Assembly: GCF_020026925.1 (NCBI RefSeq)
Contig: NZ_JAIQDW010000023.1
Coordinates: forward strand, 1 to 61,848
DNA length: 61,848 bases
From: Flavobacterium hibisci
Lineage (GTDB): Bacteria; Bacteroidota; Bacteroidia; Flavobacteriales; Flavobacteriaceae
Reading direction: 5' to 3'
Below the pieces are notes generated by a model. It did no database searches. It worked only from the letters and a program-made list of their open reading frames with translations, and had not been told where the DNA came from. Within the stretch, counting starts at the first letter, position 1; each line of letters begins with the position of its first letter. Shown here one piece after another: positions 7,479 through 16,488 of the stretch. The position numbers were made by a program, and so were the translations under genes.

Positions 7479-9170
7479 TTATCTAATCAGTTTTCTATAT
7501 TTCAAACGTTTTGGAGTTAAATCACCACCAAGACGTTTCTTTTTGTTTTCTTCATAATCAGAGAAACTTCCTTCGAAGAAATACACTTCAGAATCTCCTT
7601 CGAAAGCTAAAATGTGGGTACAAATTCTATCTAAGAACCATCTGTCGTGCGAAATAATTACAGCACAACCTGCAAAATTCTCTAAACCTTCTTCAAGTGC
7701 ACGAAGCGTGTTTACGTCAAGGTCGTTCGTAGGCTCATCCAGTAAAAGTACGTTTCCTTCTTCTTTCAAAGTCATTGCTAAATGTAAACGGTTACGTTCT
7801 CCACCGGAAAGCATTGATACTTTTTTGTTTTGCTCTCCGCCTCCAAAGTTGAAACGTGATAGATATGCTCTTGAATTTACTTGCTTTCCGCCCATCATAA
7901 TCAATTCCTGACCATCTGCAAAGTTCTCCCAGATAGATTTGTTTGGATCAATATTAGAGTGCGACTGATCTACGTAAGCTATTTTCACAGTATCACCAAC
8001 AGAAAATTCACCGCTATCAGTTGCCTGCTCACCCATTATCATTTTGAAAATAGTAGATTTACCGGCACCGTTAGGTCCGATAATTCCAACAATACCTGCC
8101 TGAGGCAAAGTAAAATTCAAATTATCGTACAATAATTTATCACCGAATGCTTTCGCTACATTTTTCGCCTCGATAACATTTGTACCTAAACGCGGACCAT
8201 TTGGAATGTAAATCTCCAACTTTTCGTCTAGTTGTTTTTGATCTTCATTTAATAATTTATCGTAGTTCTGTAAACGCGCTTTTTGTTTGGTCTGACGACC
8301 TTTTGCTCCCTGACGAACCCAGTCAAGCTCACGTTCCAACGTTTTTCTACGTTTAGAAGCTACTTTTTCTTCCTGAGCCATACGGTTTGATTTTTGGTCT
8401 AACCAGGAAGAATAATTTCCTTTCCATGGAATACCTTCTCCTCTATCCAACTCAAGAATCCATCCTGCAACGTTATCTAAGAAATAACGGTCGTGCGTTA
8501 CAGCAATTACAGTTCCTGCATATTGCGCTAAATGCTGCTCTAACCATAGAACTGATTCAGCATCAAGGTGGTTGGTAGGCTCATCTAATAACAATACATC
8601 CGGCTGTTGCAATAACAAACGGCATAAAGCTACTCTACGACGCTCCCCTCCTGAAAGGTTTTTGATTGGCGTATCTCCTTCCGGCGTACGCAAGGCATCC
8701 ATTGCAATTTCTAGTTTGGTATCGATTTCCCATGCACCAAGAGCATCTATTTTGTCTTGTAAAGCTGCCTGACGATCCATCAGCTTATCCATTTTGTCCG
8801 GATCTGAATAGTTTTCTTCAAGACCAAACAAATCATTGATGTCATTATATTCTTTAAGAACAGCCATTGTTTCCGCGGCTCCTTCCTGAACAATTTCTAA
8901 AACAGTTTTAGAATCATCCAAAATTGGCTCCTGCTCTAAATACCCAACAGTATATCCGGGCTGGAAAACTACATCTCCCTGATAGTTTTTATCTACACCT
9001 GCAATAATTTTTAAAAGCGAAGATTTTCCTGAACCATTAAGACCTAAAATACCAATTTTAGCTCCGTAAAAGAAACTCAAATAGATATTCTTAAGTACCG
9101 GTTTGTCTGCTCCCTGATAGGTTTTGCTCAATTTCTGCATTGAGAAAATTACTTTCTTATCGTCTGACAT
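7479..9170 (-). CDS. ettA: Energy-dependent translational throttle protein EttA (ABC-F ATPase)
   Basis: 563 aa. ABC-F proteins bind the ribosomal E site and gate translation according to ATP/ADP. Two ABC cassettes are seen: Walker A GLNGSGKS at 43-50 with signature LSGGERRRVAL and LLLDEPTNHLD, then GPNGAGKS with LSGGERNRLHLA and LLLDEPTNDLD. The linker between them has the charged region with RQGAKGRQTKQKARL typical of EttA. No membrane segments, as expected for ABC-F. Monocistronic, with a terminator at 7425. Confidence 0.96.
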   Translation of the reverse strand: MSDDKKVIFSMQKLSKTYQGADKPVLKNIYLSFFYGAKIGILGLNGSGKSSLLKIIAGVDKNYQGDVVFQPGYTVGYLEQEPILDDSKTVLEIVQEGAAETMAVLKEYNDINDLFGLEENYSDPDKMDKLMDRQAALQDKIDALGAWEIDTKLEIAMDALRTPEGDTPIKNLSGGERRRVALCRLLLQQPDVLLLDEPTNHLDAESVLWLEQHLAQYAGTVIAVTHDRYFLDNVAGWILELDRGEGIPWKGNYSSWLDQKSNRMAQEEKVASKRRKTLERELDWVRQGAKGRQTKQKARLQNYDKLLNEDQKQLDEKLEIYIPNGPRLGTNVIEAKNVAKAFGDKLLYDNLNFTLPQAGIVGIIGPNGAGKSTIFKMIMGEQATDSGEFSVGDTVKIAYVDQSHSNIDPNKSIWENFADGQELIMMGGKQVNSRAYLSRFNFGGGEQNKKVSMLSGGERNRLHLAMTLKEEGNVLLLDEPTNDLDVNTLRALEEGLENFAGCAVIISHDRWFLDRICTHILAFEGDSEVYFFEGSFSDYEENKKKRLGGDLTPKRLKYRKLIR

Positions 9171-9224
9171 TTGTTTTATTTTTAATTTAAATTATTTATT
9201 GATTTGAATTGTAATTGAATTTCG

Positions 9225-9407
9225 TTACACTCTTCCTTTTAAGGCATTAAAAACCCATGCGTTGGCTAAAAAACCTACTCCAGCAGCAGCAAAACCCCAG
9301 GCGGACACTTCTCTGTATCTAAAGATCCCAAGACCTATAAGTAACAATCCCATGATTACCATTATAAAAGTAGCCCATCCTAAAACGGTATTCTTATTCA
9401 TTCCCAT
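9225..9407 (-). CDS. Small membrane protein (CAL67264-like)
   Basis: 60 aa with two hydrophobic helices: about 8-28 (GWATFIMVIMGLLLIGLGIF) and about 34-54 (AWGFAAAGVGFLANAWVF). The start may be Met1 or Met3. I recall near-identical short proteins in many flavobacteria under the name CAL67264 family membrane protein, but cannot check this here. Function unknown. It lies upstream of ettA on the same strand with a 54-base gap, so co-transcription is possible. Confidence 0.8.
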   Translation of the reverse strand: MGMNKNTVLGWATFIMVIMGLLLIGLGIFRYREVSAWGFAAAGVGFLANAWVFNALKGRV

Positions 9408-9472
9408 AATTGTGTAATTATTTTTTAAGTAGTAAAATTTTTAGAAAGGCAAATATCGTGAATTTTCACGGC

Positions 9473-10477
9473 TTAATTAAAAATTTTATACAGCATTTCT
9501 TTTAACAGATCAGATTGAGGTAAAGCATTAGCACCTACACCTTTACTTTTTATATCAACATCTCGCAAAGCTCCCACTATCTGGCTCACTTTTCGCATTG
9601 GATAATTTTTTACAGCTAAATCGTATTCCTTCAGAAAATAAGGGTTCACTCCAATAGCAGCAGCAACATTTTTTGGGTTTTTATCTTTAAGTCCGTGGTA
9701 TTTTAAAAGCTGAACAAAAAATCCGAAAACTAATCCTGTAGTCATTACCAGTGGATATTCTTTTGGATTATGAGCGAAATTTTCAGCAATTTTATACGCT
9801 TTTAATTGATTGCGTTCTCCTATTGCTTTTCGAAGTTCGAAAACATTGTAATCTTTGCTGAAGCCTATATTTTCCTCGATATGCTGAGGCGTAATCATAG
9901 TTCCCTGAGGCAAAATAATCTGCAGTTTTTCTAATTCATTATTGATTTTACTCAAATCAGTCCCTAAGAACTCTACCAACATGGCATTTGCTTTTGGATC
10001 AATGGTATATTTTTTTCCAGCAAGTACACGCTTAATCCAGTCTCCTACCTGATTTTCGTATAATTTTTTACTTTCATATACGATTCCGTTTTGTGCTAAT
10101 AATTTAGTCACTTTTTTACGTTTATCAAGTGTTTTGTATTTATAACAAAAAACCAAAACCGTTGTTTCCATTGGATTATTGACATAAGATTCAATTTTAT
10201 CAATCGTCCTTGATAAATCCTGAGCTTCTTTTACGATAACTACCTGGCGGTCTGCCATCATAGGATAGCGTTTTGCTGTTGAAACAATATCTTCAATAGA
10301 AACATCCCTTCCGTATAAAACCGTCTGATTAAATCCTTTCTCTTCTTCCGAAAGGACGTTCTGCTCAATATATTCCGACAATTTATCAATGTAATAAGGT
10401 TCTTCACCCATTAAAAAATAAATTGGCTTTATATTTCCCGCTTTTATATCATTAACAATTTTTACAACTTCGTCCAT
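9473..10477 (-). CDS. holA: DNA polymerase III subunit delta
   Basis: 334 aa from Met at 10477 (MDEVVKIVNDIKAG); the open frame continues to 10531 but that part lies next to a repeat. Delta opens the beta clamp in the clamp loader. The N-terminal segment KPIYFLMGEEPYYIDKLSEYI is the delta hallmark, followed by DRQVVIVKEAQ, TVLVFCYKYKTLDKRKK, and the C-terminal collar with FELRKAIGERNQLKAYKI and the late LLKEMLYKIF. AAA+ fold without Walker motifs, as usual for this subunit. Confidence 0.95.
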   Translation of the reverse strand: MDEVVKIVNDIKAGNIKPIYFLMGEEPYYIDKLSEYIEQNVLSEEEKGFNQTVLYGRDVSIEDIVSTAKRYPMMADRQVVIVKEAQDLSRTIDKIESYVNNPMETTVLVFCYKYKTLDKRKKVTKLLAQNGIVYESKKLYENQVGDWIKRVLAGKKYTIDPKANAMLVEFLGTDLSKINNELEKLQIILPQGTMITPQHIEENIGFSKDYNVFELRKAIGERNQLKAYKIAENFAHNPKEYPLVMTTGLVFGFFVQLLKYHGLKDKNPKNVAAAIGVNPYFLKEYDLAVKNYPMRKVSQIVGALRDVDIKSKGVGANALPQSDLLKEMLYKIFN

Positions 10478-10520
10478 TAAATTCTTTGTTTGCTTTGCCC
10501 GTTCGGCTTTCAGCCTCGGG

Positions 10521-10588
10521 TCAAGTTTCAAGTTTAAAGTTTTAGGTTTGTTTCGACAACTTGAAACTTTAAACCTGAAACCTGAAAC
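10521..10588. repeat. Inverted repeat between holA and the HsdR_N-type gene
   Basis: The left arm 10521-10542 (TCAAGTTTCAAGTTTAAAG...) and the right arm 10564-10585 are complementary with two mismatches around a roughly 21-nt loop. The 25 bases 10564-10588 (AAACTTTAAACCTGAAACC...) recur exactly, inverted, at 47651-47675, so this is a dispersed repeat. Confidence 0.85.
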
Positions 10589-10596
10589 TATTTTAA

Positions 10597-10604
10597 TATT
10601 TTTG
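10597..10604 (+). promoter_or_regulatory. -7 box directly before the 10609 gene
   Basis: TATTTTTG fits TAnnTTTG and ends only 4 bases before the ATG. If used, the transcript would be leaderless or nearly so. Confidence 0.45.
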
Positions 10605-10608
10605 CTTT

Positions 10609-11061
10609 ATGCAGCGATTAAATTTTCCAATCTATAATTTTCGATTCAAAAATAACGAAAATAAAGTGTCCATTTTTGATGAAATCAGAAAAAAATTTAT
10701 AATTCTTACCCCCGAAGAATGGGTTCGTCAGCATGTTGTTCATTATTTAATGAATGAAAAAAAATACCCCAGATCGCTCATAAACGTGGAGAAAGTTTTA
10801 ACGGTCAATGGTTTACGAAAACGTTATGATGTTGTAGTTTTTAATCCGGATGGTTCTATACACATATTAGTAGAATGTAAAGCTCCTGAAGTAAAAATAT
10901 CCCAGGCAACTTTTGATCAGATCGCCCGTTATAATATGACAATGCAGGCACGGTTTTTGAAAGTCACAAATGGTCTGCATCATTATTATTGTCAGATGGA
11001 TTTTGAAAACGAAAAATATGAGTTTTTAAAATCCCTTCCCGATTACAAAGAAATTTATTAA
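10609..11061 (+). CDS. Stand-alone HsdR N-terminal-type PD-(D/E)xK nuclease domain protein
   Basis: 150 aa, a single domain resembling the N-terminal nuclease domain of type I restriction subunit R. The catalytic pattern is visible: helix Glu in TPEEWVRQHVV (37/38), Asp74 in RYDVVVF and Glu89-x-Lys91 in VECKAP, followed by the helix Gln (ISQATFDQIARY). No helicase, HsdS or HsdM is nearby, so it is not a type I system. Family members sit alone beside holA-like loci in Bacteroidota; the role is unknown, perhaps DNA repair. Confidence 0.88.
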   Translation: MQRLNFPIYNFRFKNNENKVSIFDEIRKKFIILTPEEWVRQHVVHYLMNEKKYPRSLINVEKVLTVNGLRKRYDVVVFNPDGSIHILVECKAPEVKISQATFDQIARYNMTMQARFLKVTNGLHHYYCQMDFENEKYEFLKSLPDYKEIY

Positions 11062-11080
11062 ATTATTAAAAATATTACTT

Positions 11081-12100
11081 TTGGATAAAATTGCTGTTGT
11101 CATTTTAAATTGGAATGGAATAAAGTTATTAGAACAATTTTTGCCATCAGTAATTCAATTTTCTCCCGATGCTTCTATATATGTAGCCGATAATGATTCA
11201 ACAGATGATTCTGTAAATTTTGTCAAGGAGCACTTCCCAACCGTAAAAATCATTAAAAATACTGGTAACCATGGTTTTGCCAGAGGATACAATGATGCTT
11301 TAAAAGAAGTTAATGCTGAAATTTATGCTTTAGTCAATTCGGATATTGAAGTAACAGAAAACTGGCTTAAACCCATAATTGAAACTTTTGAAGCAGAAAA
11401 ACAAACTGCTATTATCCAGCCTAAAATCCTTGATTTTAAGAATAAAGAATATTTTGAATATGCAGGAGCTGCAGGTGGGTTTATTGATAAACATGGATAT
11501 CCATTTTGCAGAGGGCGTATTTTTGATACTATAGAAAAAGATAATGGACAGTATGATGACAATTGCGAAATATTCTGGGCTTCGGGAGCTTGTTTCTTTA
11601 TCAGAAAAGAGGTTTACGATGAACTGGAAGGATTTGACGAATCGTTTTTTGCACATCAGGAAGAAATTGACCTATGCTGGCGTGCATCAAATGAGGGGCA
11701 TATCATTAAATATAATCCTAAATCTGTTGTTTATCATGTTGGAGGGGCAACTTTACAACAGGGTAACCCCAAAAAAACGTATTTGAATTTTAGAAATTCA
11801 CTTTTGATGCTGGTAAAAAATCTTCCTAAAAGGAAATTGTTTTTTATTATTTTATTCAGAATGATCTTAGATGGAATTGCCGGAATCCGATTTTTAACAC
11901 AAGGAAAAATTAAACATACACTTGCCGTTTTACATGCGCATTTTTCATTTTACTGCATGTCAGTATCTTATCTGAAAAAGAGAAAAGATTTTCAAATAGA
12001 GAAATACTACACAGTAAAAAGTATCGTTTTCATATATTATATAAAGAAATTGACTTTTTTTAAAGAAATCTTTAACACTAATCAAAATATTAAGAATTAA
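11081..12100 (+). CDS. Glycosyltransferase family 2 protein
   Basis: 339 aa using a TTG start at 11081; no in-frame ATG exists upstream, and the family motif AVVILNWNG begins at residue 5. GT2 enzymes move a sugar from a nucleotide donor. GT-A features: DNDS at 37-40, the metal-binding VNSD at 85-88, and the acceptor-side ESFFAHQEEIDLCWR, typical of rhamnosyltransferase-like GT2. C-terminal hydrophobic segments (about 255-275) suggest membrane association. The TTG is also part of a TACTTTTG promoter-like box, so start and promoter overlap oddly. Confidence 0.9.
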   Translation: MDKIAVVILNWNGIKLLEQFLPSVIQFSPDASIYVADNDSTDDSVNFVKEHFPTVKIIKNTGNHGFARGYNDALKEVNAEIYALVNSDIEVTENWLKPIIETFEAEKQTAIIQPKILDFKNKEYFEYAGAAGGFIDKHGYPFCRGRIFDTIEKDNGQYDDNCEIFWASGACFFIRKEVYDELEGFDESFFAHQEEIDLCWRASNEGHIIKYNPKSVVYHVGGATLQQGNPKKTYLNFRNSLLMLVKNLPKRKLFFIILFRMILDGIAGIRFLTQGKIKHTLAVLHAHFSFYCMSVSYLKKRKDFQIEKYYTVKSIVFIYYIKKLTFFKEIFNTNQNIKN

Positions 12101-12105
12101 ATTTG
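12098..12105 (+). promoter_or_regulatory. -7 box upstream of OmpA-type lipoprotein
   Basis: TAAATTTG, fitting TAnnTTTG, 29 bases before the ATG. Confidence 0.5.
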
Positions 12106-12134
12106 TAAATCAACGTCTAATTAAATTTAACATT

Positions 12135-12968
12135 ATGAGAAAAATAGCAATTGCTTTAACAGTCCTTATGGCTCTAACATCGTGCGTTTCTAAAAAGAAA
12201 TATGCGGAATTGGAAGCTAAAAACAAAGAAACCCAAGACTTACTAAATTCATGCACCGTTAAACTGAATGCCTGCCTTGAAGAAAAAGCTGGTCTGGCCG
12301 CCACAGCTGCAAGTTATAAAGAGCACAATCAGGATTTAATCAACAGTTCTAAAGACCTAACCGTTTTAACTACCAAAGGAGCAGAAAATCTTGAGAAATC
12401 ATTAGAAAGCTTAAAAGAAAAAGATCTTAAAATATCAAGGCTTCAGGATGCTCTTACTAAAAAAGATAGTGTAACGCTAGCATTGGTTACAAGTTTAAAA
12501 GGAGCTGTTGGAATCAACGATCCGGATATCGAAGTTAATGTTGAAAAAGGAGTTGTATTTATCTCTATTGCTGACAAATTATTATTTAAAAGCGGAAGCT
12601 ATGATGTAACTGATAAAGCTAAATCAGTTTTAGCTAAAGTAGCTAAAGTAGTAAACGACAAACCTGATTTTGAGTGTATGGTTGAAGGTCATACAGATAA
12701 CGTTCCTTACAAAAGCAACGGAATTTTGTTAGACAACTGGGATTTAAGTGTGAAACGTTCTACTTCTATTGTTAGAGTATTGACAAACGATTTAGGAGTA
12801 AATCCGGCGAAATTAATTGCAGCAGGTAGAAGTTCTTATGTACCACTAGTAGCAAACGATACTCCTGAAAACAAAGGTAAAAACAGAAGAACCCGTATTG
12901 TTGTTATGCCAAAAATCGATCAGTTCTATGATATGATTGAAAAAGAAATGAAAAAACAACAGCAATAA
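12135..12968 (+). CDS. OmpA-family lipoprotein
   Basis: 277 aa. The N-terminal signal ends in a lipobox (ALTSC, Cys17), so the mature protein is lipid-anchored. Residues about 20-130 form a coiled coil rich in K, E and L. An OmpA C-terminal peptidoglycan-binding domain follows (LLFKSGSYDVTDKAKSVL, VEGHTDNVPYK, DNWDLSVKRSTSIVRVL, RRTRIVVMP) with the conserved Asp of GHTDN and Arg of NRRTRI. It probably tethers the outer membrane to the cell wall. A strong terminator follows. Confidence 0.95.
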   Translation: MRKIAIALTVLMALTSCVSKKKYAELEAKNKETQDLLNSCTVKLNACLEEKAGLAATAASYKEHNQDLINSSKDLTVLTTKGAENLEKSLESLKEKDLKISRLQDALTKKDSVTLALVTSLKGAVGINDPDIEVNVEKGVVFISIADKLLFKSGSYDVTDKAKSVLAKVAKVVNDKPDFECMVEGHTDNVPYKSNGILLDNWDLSVKRSTSIVRVLTNDLGVNPAKLIAAGRSSYVPLVANDTPENKGKNRRTRIVVMPKIDQFYDMIEKEMKKQQQ

Positions 12969-12993
12969 TAATTCACTTCATATTATTTACACA

Positions 12994-13026
12994 AAAGCAG
13001 GTCAATTTGAGACCTGCTTTTTTTTT
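12994..13026 (+). terminator. Terminator after OmpA-type lipoprotein
   Basis: AAAGCAGGTC with GACCTGCTTT around a short loop, then a run of T. Confidence 0.9.
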
Positions 13027-13128
13027 CTAACCAATAAAGGGCATTACTATTTTTACTTAACTAACTAAATTTAACTAATTCTAAAGTTACTTAATATTTT
13101 TGAATAGCTACTCCGTTTAAGTATTTTT

Positions 13129-13749
13129 TTACAAAATATCAATATCTCCTTTTCCTTCCCTTACAATTACCGGCTCATGTTCAGAGAGATCTATGATGGT
13201 AGAACCGACATTATCGCCATAACCTCCATCAATCACCATATCAACAAGATTTTGCCATTTCTCAAAAATCAATTCAGGATCAGTAGTGTATTCAATCACA
13301 TCATCTTCATCCCGTATTGATGTTGAAACAACAGGATTGCCTAATTGCCTTACAATTTCGAGAATAATATTGTTATCAGGAACACGTATCCCTACCGTTG
13401 TTTTCTTTTTAAACTCTTTAGGCAAATTATTATTGCCTGGCAAAATAAATGTATAAGGACCTGGCAATGCTCTTTTTAATATTTTAAATGTAGAAGTATC
13501 AATCTGCCTCACATAATCTGATAAATTACTCAGGTCGTGACAGATAAAAGAGAAATTCGCTTTTTCTAATTTAACTCCTTTAATTTTTGCAATTTTTTCT
13601 AAAGCCCTTGAATTAGTTATATCGCAACCCAGACCATAAACAGTATCCGTTGGATAAATAACTAAGCCACCATTCTGAAGCACTTTAACCACTTTTGCAA
13701 TTGCAGCTTCACTAGGCTTATCAGGGTATATTTTTATAAATTCTGCCAT
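13129..13749 (-). CDS. Sua5/YciO/YrdC/YwlC family protein (threonylcarbamoyl-AMP synthase-like)
   Basis: 206 aa, a single YrdC domain. The nucleotide-binding motif VIYPTDTVYGLG is at 30-41, followed by KxxxxxxFSFICHDLSNLS, ALPGPYTFILPG and STSI, with the ending STIIDLSEHEPVIVREG. Length, the PxxFxKK region and the GGYG segment look closer to YciO than to TsaC. TsaC makes the threonylcarbamoyl adenylate for tRNA t6A37; whether this protein or another in the genome does so cannot be decided here. Confidence 0.9.
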   Translation of the reverse strand: MAEFIKIYPDKPSEAAIAKVVKVLQNGGLVIYPTDTVYGLGCDITNSRALEKIAKIKGVKLEKANFSFICHDLSNLSDYVRQIDTSTFKILKRALPGPYTFILPGNNNLPKEFKKKTTVGIRVPDNNIILEIVRQLGNPVVSTSIRDEDDVIEYTTDPELIFEKWQNLVDMVIDGGYGDNVGSTIIDLSEHEPVIVREGKGDIDIL

Positions 13750-13836
13750 TTTTTTTTGTTTAAAGTTAGATTTTATTCTGCCTTAAAACATTATATTTTT
13801 TAATTTTCATCTTTCATATTTATGACGTGTAATTAT

Positions 13837-16173
13837 TTATCCTACAACATCCAGTTTAGCAAACCTTAAAAGTAATTTCTTAATTCCTCCCACCTCAAAT
13901 TTTATTTCGGCTTTTTTATCAGCTCCAACACCCTCTAAATTTACAACCTGACCTTTTCCGAAACGTTCGTGCATTACCACATTTCCTATGGTCAGTTTGT
14001 TATCGAATAAGTTTGCGGCACCAGCATTCGGATTATTTCCTGCAACAGGTTTTAACTTCCTGATATTTAAATCCGGTTTTGGGCTGTTATCTGTAACTGG
14101 TTTAGGAGGAGTTCCTCCTATTGGTTTTGAAAGTCTTAGTTTAGATTTATCAACATCTCCAAAAATATCGCTATCAATCGTTGGTTTATAGCGGTAATTG
14201 CTTTCAGACGGTGTTAAAAATTCCAAATATTGCCCGTCAATTTCTTCAATAAAACGTGACGGCTCGCTATCTGTTAATTTCCCCCATCGATAACGGGATT
14301 GTGCGTACGTTAAATATGCCTGATGTTCTGCACGGGTTAACGCTACATAAAATAAACGACGTTCTTCTTCTAATTCACTTCTTGTACTCATACTCATGGC
14401 ACTCGGAAACAAATCTTCTTCCATACCCACTACAAAAACATGCGGAAATTCCAATCCTTTTGCCAGGTGAATTGTCATTAAGGCAACGCGGTCTTCATCT
14501 GATGTGTCCTTATCCAAATCGGTCGCCAAAGCAACATCTTCCATAAATTCAGACAAAGCACCTCTTGCACCGTCAATTTCTTTTTGCCCTTCTGTAAAAT
14601 CTTTAATCCCATTTAAAAGCTCTTCAATGTTCTGAATTTTCGCCATCCCTTCCGGTGTAGCATCTTTTTTCAGTTCCTGAACCAAACCTGTTTTTTTGGC
14701 AACATGATCAGTAATATAAAAAGCATCCTGATTTTCGTTAATAACCTGAAAACTCTGAATCATGGTTACAAAATCATTCAGTTTATTTTTGGTACCTGCA
14801 TTCAGTTTCAAATCGATTTTATCAATATTCACCATTACTTCCCAAATCGAACGCTTGTAATGGTTAGCAGCGATAGTAAGCTTTTCAACAGTTGTATCTC
14901 CAATTCCGCGAGCCGGATAATTGATAACACGTATGAGCGCTTCTTCATCTTTCGGATTAATTACCAGACGGAGATAGCATAAAACATCCTTAATTTCCTT
15001 ACGCTGGTAAAATGATAGCCCACCATAAATTCGATATGGAATATCCCTCTTTCTTAAAGCATCCTCCATGGCACGTGATTGTGCATTCGTACGATATAAA
15101 ATTGCAAAAGCGCCATTATGCAATTGATTCTGCATTTTTTGTTCGAAAATTGTGCTCGCAACAAATCGGCCTTCTTCAGCATCAGTCAAACTTCTGTGGA
15201 CTTTTATTTTCGGACCAAATTCATTTGCTGTCCAGACAACCTTGTCCAGTTTGGTTTTATTATGTTCCATTACAGTATTTGCGGCTTCAACAATATTTCG
15301 CGTTGAACGGTAATTTTGCTCCAATCGAAACATTTTCACCCCTTCATAATCCTTTTGGAAATTCAGGATATTATTGATGTTTGCCCCACGGAAAGCATAA
15401 ATACTCTGCGCATCATCACCCACTACACAAATATTCTGAAACTTATCTGACAGAGCCCGGACAATTAAATATTGAGAGTGGTTCGTATCTTGGTACTCAT
15501 CAACCAGAATATATCGGAAACGGTTTTGATATTTCGCCAAAACTTCAGGAAAACGAGTCAGTAATTCATTGGTCTTCAACAACAAATCATCAAAATCCAT
15601 TGCTCCGGCTTTAAAACAGCGCTCTACATATTGCTGATAAATTTCGCCCAAACGAGGTTTTTTTGACATCGCATCCGCTTCCATCAATTCAGGATTGTTG
15701 AAATAGGCTTTTACGGTAATTAAGCTATTTTTATAAGTCGAAATTCGTCCTAAAACTTGTTTCGGCTTATAAATATCACGGTCCAGCTGCATTTCTTTTA
15801 TAATAGAAGAAATCAGTCTGGCCGAATCCTGAGAGTCATAAATGGTAAAATTAGACGGATATCCCAAATGTTCTGATTCTGAACGAAGAATGCGTGCAAA
15901 AATAGAGTGAAAAGTCCCCATCCAGAGGTTTTTTGCTTCACTGGCTCCTACGATTGAAGAAATCCTGTGCTTCATTTCGCGGGCAGCCTTATTTGTAAAT
16001 GTAAGTGACAATATATTAAAAGCATCAACTCCCTGATGCATTAAATAAGCAATCCTAATTGTTAAAACACGCGTTTTTCCCGAACCGGCACCTGCTATAA
16101 TAATCATTGGCCCGTCTTTTTGTAAAACAGGCTGTCGTTGTGCTTCGTTGAGCTGGTCAATATAATTCTGCAT
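13837..16173 (-). CDS. UvrD/Rep/PcrA-type superfamily 1A DNA helicase
   Basis: 778 aa from Met at 16173 (MQNYIDQLNEAQRQPV); the frame extends 8 codons further. A 3'-5' helicase for repair and replication restart. Motif I AGAGSGKT at 27-34, motif Ia LSLTFTNKAAREM, motif II ILVDEYQDTN, motif III VVGDDAQSIYAFRGA, motif IV RLEQNYRS, motif V MTIHLAKGLEFPHVFVVG and motif VI RRLFYVALTRA are all present. The C-terminal tail (about 700-778) with GNVVMHERFGKGQVVNLEG is the Tudor-like RNA polymerase-binding fold of PcrA/UvrD, so PcrA is the best name. Confidence 0.96.
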   Translation of the reverse strand: MQNYIDQLNEAQRQPVLQKDGPMIIIAGAGSGKTRVLTIRIAYLMHQGVDAFNILSLTFTNKAAREMKHRISSIVGASEAKNLWMGTFHSIFARILRSESEHLGYPSNFTIYDSQDSARLISSIIKEMQLDRDIYKPKQVLGRISTYKNSLITVKAYFNNPELMEADAMSKKPRLGEIYQQYVERCFKAGAMDFDDLLLKTNELLTRFPEVLAKYQNRFRYILVDEYQDTNHSQYLIVRALSDKFQNICVVGDDAQSIYAFRGANINNILNFQKDYEGVKMFRLEQNYRSTRNIVEAANTVMEHNKTKLDKVVWTANEFGPKIKVHRSLTDAEEGRFVASTIFEQKMQNQLHNGAFAILYRTNAQSRAMEDALRKRDIPYRIYGGLSFYQRKEIKDVLCYLRLVINPKDEEALIRVINYPARGIGDTTVEKLTIAANHYKRSIWEVMVNIDKIDLKLNAGTKNKLNDFVTMIQSFQVINENQDAFYITDHVAKKTGLVQELKKDATPEGMAKIQNIEELLNGIKDFTEGQKEIDGARGALSEFMEDVALATDLDKDTSDEDRVALMTIHLAKGLEFPHVFVVGMEEDLFPSAMSMSTRSELEEERRLFYVALTRAEHQAYLTYAQSRYRWGKLTDSEPSRFIEEIDGQYLEFLTPSESNYRYKPTIDSDIFGDVDKSKLRLSKPIGGTPPKPVTDNSPKPDLNIRKLKPVAGNNPNAGAANLFDNKLTIGNVVMHERFGKGQVVNLEGVGADKKAEIKFEVGGIKKLLLRFAKLDVVG

Positions 16174-16253
16174 GAAATTGTTTCTCCTTTTATGCAAAAA
16201 TAAGAATTAAACTCATAGTATTTTAATTCTGTAAAAATCAAACTTGACTTAAA

Positions 16254-16433
16254 CCCGTTGGGTGAAATTATTTTTTTTCAATTCTATCTATCAGCTTAGA
16301 TATAAATCTGTGTAAATCTGCGTGAAAAATTAATATGCAAAAGTATTTCACGCAGATTTTAAAGGATTTTTGCAGATCAAATTAGATTTTAATTCTTGAA
16401 TGAAGCTATTTTATTCTATTTCACCCAACGAGT
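16254..16433. mobile_element. MITE-like palindromic element with 10-bp target duplication
   Basis: The terminal inverted repeats CCCGTTGGGTGAAAT (16254-16268) and 16419-16433 match at 14 of 15 positions. An inner pair AAATCTGCGTGAAA (16314-16327) / 16346-16359 is perfect. The identical direct repeat TTGACTTAAA flanks both ends (16244-16253 and 16434-16443). About 180 bp without coding capacity, between the helicase and the pectate-lyase gene. A non-autonomous transposon is the simplest reading; the mobilising transposase is not in the window. Confidence 0.65.
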
Positions 16434-16488
16434 TTGACTTAAATAAAAAAGACAGAATAAATTCACTTTACAATAACTAAATTGTATT

